This document shows, piece after piece, positions 4,997-8,085 of a stretch of 8,085 nt of DNA. The position numbers and the translations under genes were made by a program. The notes under the pieces are model-generated. The model did not search any database and had not been told where the DNA came from. It was given only the letters and a program-made list of their open reading frames with translations. The stretch's first letter is position 1; every line of letters starts with the position of its first letter. Origin of the DNA: Collinsella sp. (GTDB lineage: Bacteria > Actinomycetota > Coriobacteriia > Coriobacteriales > Coriobacteriaceae). Location: positions 1-8,085 of the forward strand of contig DXZV01000029.1 in the NCBI GenBank assembly GCA_019419485.1, in the 5' to 3' direction.

Positions 4997-5599
4997 ATGA
5001 ATCTTTCATCCCAGAAGAGCGCGATCGCACTCTCCGCGTCCGCGGCCGCGCTGCTCATGCCGGTTTCCGCGTTCGCCGAGGACGGCGCTGCCGGTGCGGA
5101 CATCCTCATCCCTAAGATGGCGGAGTTCATCCCGGCGCTTATCGCCTTCCTGATTATCTGGATCGTGCTGGCCAAGGTCGCCCTGCCGGGCATCATGAAA
5201 ACCATGGAGGAGCGCGGCAAGAAGATCGAGGAGAGCCTCGACGAGGCCGAGAAGACCAAGCAGGAGGCTATCGCCAAGCGCGCTGAGTCCGACTCGATCG
5301 TCACCGACGCCCGTCGTCAGGCTGCCGACATCGTTCTCGAGGCCCGTAAGGACGCCGAGTCCGAGCGCGCCCGTATCATCGAGGCTGCTCACAAGGAGGC
5401 CGAGGAGATCATCGCCAAGGCCCATACGACCGTCGAGGACGAGCGCAAGTCCATTTACGCCGGTGCCGCGAGCTCCATCGCCGACCTGTCCGTTGCCGTC
5501 GCCACCAAGATCGTGGGCGAGGCACTCGAGGACGATGCCGAGCAGAAGAAGCTCATCGAGCGCTACATCCAGGAAGCAGGTAGCCTGAATGCCGACTAG
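4997..5599 (+). CDS. atpF: F1Fo ATP synthase subunit b
   Basis: 200 aa, ATG start with CGGAG 8 nt upstream. Subunit b forms the peripheral stalk linking subunit a to delta and alpha. The membrane helix is at about residues 44-63 (FIPALIAFLIIWIVLAKVAL), followed by a long charged helix from residue 68 to about 180 typical of the dimerising b stalk. Ahead of the membrane helix lies an additional segment with signal-peptide features: K7, a hydrophobic run AIALSASAAALLMPVS and a possible cleavage site AFA-ED after A27. Typical b subunits such as E. coli (156 aa) lack this. Cleavage would leave a short acidic outer tail before the membrane helix. The 3' end overlaps atpH by 11 nt. Confidence 0.95.
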   Translation: MNLSSQKSAIALSASAAALLMPVSAFAEDGAAGADILIPKMAEFIPALIAFLIIWIVLAKVALPGIMKTMEERGKKIEESLDEAEKTKQEAIAKRAESDSIVTDARRQAADIVLEARKDAESERARIIEAAHKEAEEIIAKAHTTVEDERKSIYAGAASSIADLSVAVATKIVGEALEDDAEQKKLIERYIQEAGSLNAD

Positions 5600-6065
5600 C
5601 CGCTATCAGGACAAGGTGCTCGAGACCTACGCGCGCTCCCTTCTGGAAGCCGCTAAGGCCGAGAACCATGTGTTCGAGGACCTCGAGATGATCGAGCGCC
5701 TGGCTAGCGCCAGCCCCGAGATCATCGCCGTGCTCGACACCATGTCCAAGCGCGACCAGCTCGACCTTCTTCCCAAGGTGGCAGCTGCCTTTAAGTATGT
5801 TGCCGAGGAAGACGAGGATGTAGTGGGCGTGACCGTCACCACGGCGATCCCGCTCGACGACGAGCTGCGTCAAACCATCACTAAGAAATGCGAGCAGGAC
5901 TTCGGCCGCAAGGTATTCCTTATCGAGCAGGTCGATCCGTCTATCGTGGGCGGCCTGGTGCTCGAGGCCCGCGGCGAGCGTCGTGACATTTCCGTCAAGA
6001 CGCAGCTGCGCGTCGCGCAGGAGACCCTCGCAAACTCTGCTAATTCGTACGGAGGTGAAGCCTAA
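5589..6065 (+). CDS. atpH: F1Fo ATP synthase subunit delta (shortened)
   Basis: 158 aa against about 177-180 usually. Delta caps the F1 head and joins the alpha N-termini to subunit b. The N-terminal helices (YARSLLEAAKAE, FEDLEMIERLA) and the C-terminal domain (VTTAIPLDDELRQTI, KVFLIEQVDPSIVGGLVLEA, then DISVKTQLRVAQETL) are clear. By eye alignment with E. coli delta, the first 50 residues match in length, then about 27 residues in the helical-bundle region before ENGRL are missing. The frame is intact and codon use is normal, so this looks like a lineage feature rather than decay. The start ATG 5589 lies within the end of atpF, and the stop TAA overlaps the atpA ATG by one base (TAATG). Translational coupling on both sides is likely. 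Confidence 0.93.
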   Translation: MPTSRYQDKVLETYARSLLEAAKAENHVFEDLEMIERLASASPEIIAVLDTMSKRDQLDLLPKVAAAFKYVAEEDEDVVGVTVTTAIPLDDELRQTITKKCEQDFGRKVFLIEQVDPSIVGGLVLEARGERRDISVKTQLRVAQETLANSANSYGGEA

Positions 6066-7663
6066 TGTCCGAAACCCTCAATGCCCAGGATATCGCCAAG
6101 AAACTGCAGGAGCAGCTCACGAGCCTCTCCGCGACGGTCGATACGCATGAGGTTTCAACGGTCGACGAGGTAGGCGACGGCATCGCGCGCGTCTCCGGCC
6201 TCAAGAGCGCCATGGCAGGCGAGCTTCTGGAGTTCAAGAGCTCCGATACCGGTGAGACCGTCTTCGGCCTTGCCCAGAACCTTGACCGTGACGAGGTCGG
6301 CGCCGTTCTGTTCGGTGCCGTCGACTCCATCAAGGAAGGCGACGAGTGCCGCACCACTGGCCGCATTATGGATATCCCCGTGAGCCGCGCCATGCTCGGC
6401 CGCGTCGTCAATCCGCTCGGCCAGCCCATCGACGGCCTAGGCGACATCGTCGCTACGCACCGTCGCCCCATCGAGTTCAAGGCCCCCGGCGTCATTGACC
6501 GTACCCCGGTGTGCGAGCCGGTTCAGACCGGTCTGCTCGCTATCGACTCCATGGTGCCTATTGGCCGCGGTCAGCGTGAGCTCATCATCGGCGACCGTAA
6601 GACCGGTAAGACCGCCATTGCCATCGACGCTATCCTCAATCAGCGCGGCAAGGGCATGGTCTGCATCTATGTCGCCATCGGCCAGAAGGCCTCTACGGTT
6701 GCCAACATCCGCGAGACCCTCGCTCAGCACGGTGCGCTCGACTACACCATCATCGTTTCGGCCACGGCTGCCGATTCCGCCCCTATGCAGTACATCGCGC
6801 CTATGGCAGGTGCCGCTATCGGCGAGTTCTTCATGTACAACGGCGAGGACGGCAAGCCCGCCAGCGAGACCAACCCCGGCGGCCACGTGCTCGTCATCTA
6901 CGACGACCTGTCCAAGCAGGCTGTGGCCTACCGTCAGATGTCGCTGACGCTGCATCGTCCGCCCGGACGCGAGGCCTATCCTGGCGACATCTTCTACCTG
7001 CACTCTCGTCTGCTCGAGCGTGCCGTCAAGATGTCCAAGAAGAACGGTTACGGCTCCATGACGGCACTGCCGATCATCGAGACCCAGGACGGCGACGTCT
7101 CGGCCTACATTCCGACCAACGTCATTTCCATTACCGATGGTCAGATCTACCTGCAGTCCGAGCTCTTCTTCCAGGGTCAGCGCCCGGCAGTCGACGTGGG
7201 CATCTCCGTGTCCCGCGTCGGTGGCGATGCGCAGACCAAGGCCATGAAGCAGGTCGCCGGCAACCTCCGTCTGGACCTCGCTTCGTACCAGGAGCTCGCT
7301 GGCTTTACGCAGTTCGGCTCCGACCTCGACGAGGCTACTCAGAAGCAGCTGACCCATGGTGCTCGCATGACCGAGCTCCTGAAGCAGCCGCGTTACAAGC
7401 CGTTTGAGGTTGGCGAGCAGATCGTTACGCTGTTCGCTGGCAACGAGGGCTTCCTGGATGACCTGGAGATCGCCGACGTGCTGCCCTTCCGTGCCGAGCT
7501 CATCGAGTACATGGACAATGGCTTTGGTTCGCTGCTCGACAAGGTTCGCGCCAAGAAGATCGATGATGACACCAAGGCTGAGCTCTTGCGCGTCATCGGC
7601 GACTTCAAGCAGCAGTTCATGGCCAAGCACCATTCGGATGTTTCTGGATCAGAGGAGAACTAA
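6065..7663 (+). CDS. atpA: F1Fo ATP synthase subunit alpha
   Basis: 532 aa, ATG start with GGAGGTG 7 nt upstream. Alpha alternates with beta in the F1 hexamer, binds nucleotide non-catalytically and supplies an arginine to the catalytic site. Visible are the beta-barrel domain (DGIARVSGL, about residues 39-47), the Walker A GDRKTGKT (176-183, Lys where Gln is usual), the Walker B LVIYDDLSKQ (D280), the block SLTLHRPPGREAYPGDIFYLHSRLLERA and the signature PAVDVGISVSRVGG with the catalytic-site arginine R384. The protein is about 20-30 residues longer than E. coli alpha, partly from a polar C-terminal tail (HHSDVSGSEEN). It is coupled to atpH by a TAATG overlap; atpG starts 5 nt after its stop. 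Confidence 0.98.
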   Translation: MSETLNAQDIAKKLQEQLTSLSATVDTHEVSTVDEVGDGIARVSGLKSAMAGELLEFKSSDTGETVFGLAQNLDRDEVGAVLFGAVDSIKEGDECRTTGRIMDIPVSRAMLGRVVNPLGQPIDGLGDIVATHRRPIEFKAPGVIDRTPVCEPVQTGLLAIDSMVPIGRGQRELIIGDRKTGKTAIAIDAILNQRGKGMVCIYVAIGQKASTVANIRETLAQHGALDYTIIVSATAADSAPMQYIAPMAGAAIGEFFMYNGEDGKPASETNPGGHVLVIYDDLSKQAVAYRQMSLTLHRPPGREAYPGDIFYLHSRLLERAVKMSKKNGYGSMTALPIIETQDGDVSAYIPTNVISITDGQIYLQSELFFQGQRPAVDVGISVSRVGGDAQTKAMKQVAGNLRLDLASYQELAGFTQFGSDLDEATQKQLTHGARMTELLKQPRYKPFEVGEQIVTLFAGNEGFLDDLEIADVLPFRAELIEYMDNGFGSLLDKVRAKKIDDDTKAELLRVIGDFKQQFMAKHHSDVSGSEEN

Positions 7664-7668
7664 GCCCT

Positions 7669-8085
7669 ATGGCCAACCTTCGCGACATTAAGAAGCGAAT
7701 CTCCTCGGTTACCACGACCAAGCAGATCACGCGCACGATGGAGATGGTCTCTACGGCCAAGATCCGTCGTGCCCTCGATCGCTCCAAGCAGGCCGAGCCC
7801 TATAAGGAGGCGCTGACCGACGTCATGTTGACGGTCGCCGGCGACGCCTCCTGTTCGGGCACCGATCCCATGCTGCAGAAGCATGAGAGCGTTAAGCGTG
7901 GCCTGATTGTCGTCATTGCCTCGGACCGCGGCCTTGCCGGCGGTTTCAATACGACGGTGGAGCGCACGGCCGAAAAGCTCGCCGCTTCTTGGGCGAACGA
8001 CGGCATCGAGTGCGAGATCATTGCGTGCGGACGCAAGCCGGCCACGTATTTCCGCGACCGCGCAAACGTCATCATGCACTTTGAG
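7669..8085 (+). CDS. atpG: F1Fo ATP synthase subunit gamma (5' part, cut by window end)
   Basis: The first 139 codons are present and the frame is open to the last base. Gamma is the central rotor shaft between the c-ring and the alpha/beta head. The N-terminal helix block begins MANLRDIKKRISSV and continues KQITRTMEMVSTAKIRRA, the standard start of the family that forms half of the shaft coiled coil. SDRGLAGGFN is the conserved core motif (SDRGLCGGFN in many species). ATG 7669 has GAGGAG at 7652-7657 and lies 5 nt past the atpA stop. The region between the two motifs (about residues 36-75) is of normal size. The C-terminal helix is outside the window. Confidence 0.96.
   Translation, partial: MANLRDIKKRISSVTTTKQITRTMEMVSTAKIRRALDRSKQAEPYKEALTDVMLTVAGDASCSGTDPMLQKHESVKRGLIVVIASDRGLAGGFNTTVERTAEKLAASWANDGIECEIIACGRKPATYFRDRANVIMHFE

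Noticed and set aside
6437..7633. Long open frame on the minus strand opposite atpA (398 codons)
   Set aside because: Same cause: complement of a biased coding sequence, with no recognisable protein features.
1..8085. CRISPR arrays, tRNA/rRNA genes, insertion sequences, phage genes or defence genes
   Set aside because: No repeat-spacer pattern, cloverleaf, transposase motif or terminal repeats were seen; the window is almost fully occupied by core genes.

Overview
The window reads as chromosomal core-genome DNA from a GC-rich actinobacterium. The best guess is a Coriobacteriia member such as Collinsella. This rests on strong G/C preference at third codon positions, several GTG starts, tight gene packing and the general look of the ATP synthase subunits. 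The taxon is an inference from style and memory, not from a search. All supported genes lie on the + strand.

Layout. Positions 3-92 hold the probable last codons of an upstream gene, perhaps a small DNA-binding protein. Positions 227-3263 hold three housekeeping genes: a Sua5/YrdC/TsaC-family protein (tRNA t6A synthesis), a glycerol kinase homologue (glpK) and uracil phosphoribosyltransferase (upp). The first two are 13 nt apart and look co-transcribed. upp is set off by a 123-nt leader with a chain of overlapping hairpins. Positions 3264-3544 are intergenic and hold a possible pseudoknot in the upp 3' region, an inverted repeat and a good sigma70-like promoter for the next operon. From 3545 to the window end lies the F1Fo ATP synthase operon in standard order: atpI-like, atpB (a), atpE (c), atpF (b), atpH (delta), atpA (alpha) and the first 139 codons of atpG (gamma). 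atpD and atpC are expected just downstream.

How the genes work together. The atp genes encode the membrane motor (a, c), the peripheral stalk (b, delta) and the start of the F1 head (alpha, gamma). Gene overlaps (atpF/atpH 11 nt, atpH/atpA 1 nt) and the very strong Shine-Dalgarno before atpE fit the usual control of subunit stoichiometry. The three upstream genes share no single pathway.

No wholly new system is visible. The strongest anomaly is in GlpK. It aligns closely to canonical glycerol kinase and keeps the glycerol-binding residues, but it has lost an 11-residue block containing the YGTG nucleotide-binding motif, in frame, and has two further substitutions at nucleotide-contacting positions. 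Also notable are a roughly 30-residue insertion in the Sua5-family protein, a very short c subunit (64 aa), a shortened delta subunit, a signal-peptide-like N-terminus on b, and possible regulatory RNA structures around upp and the atp promoter.
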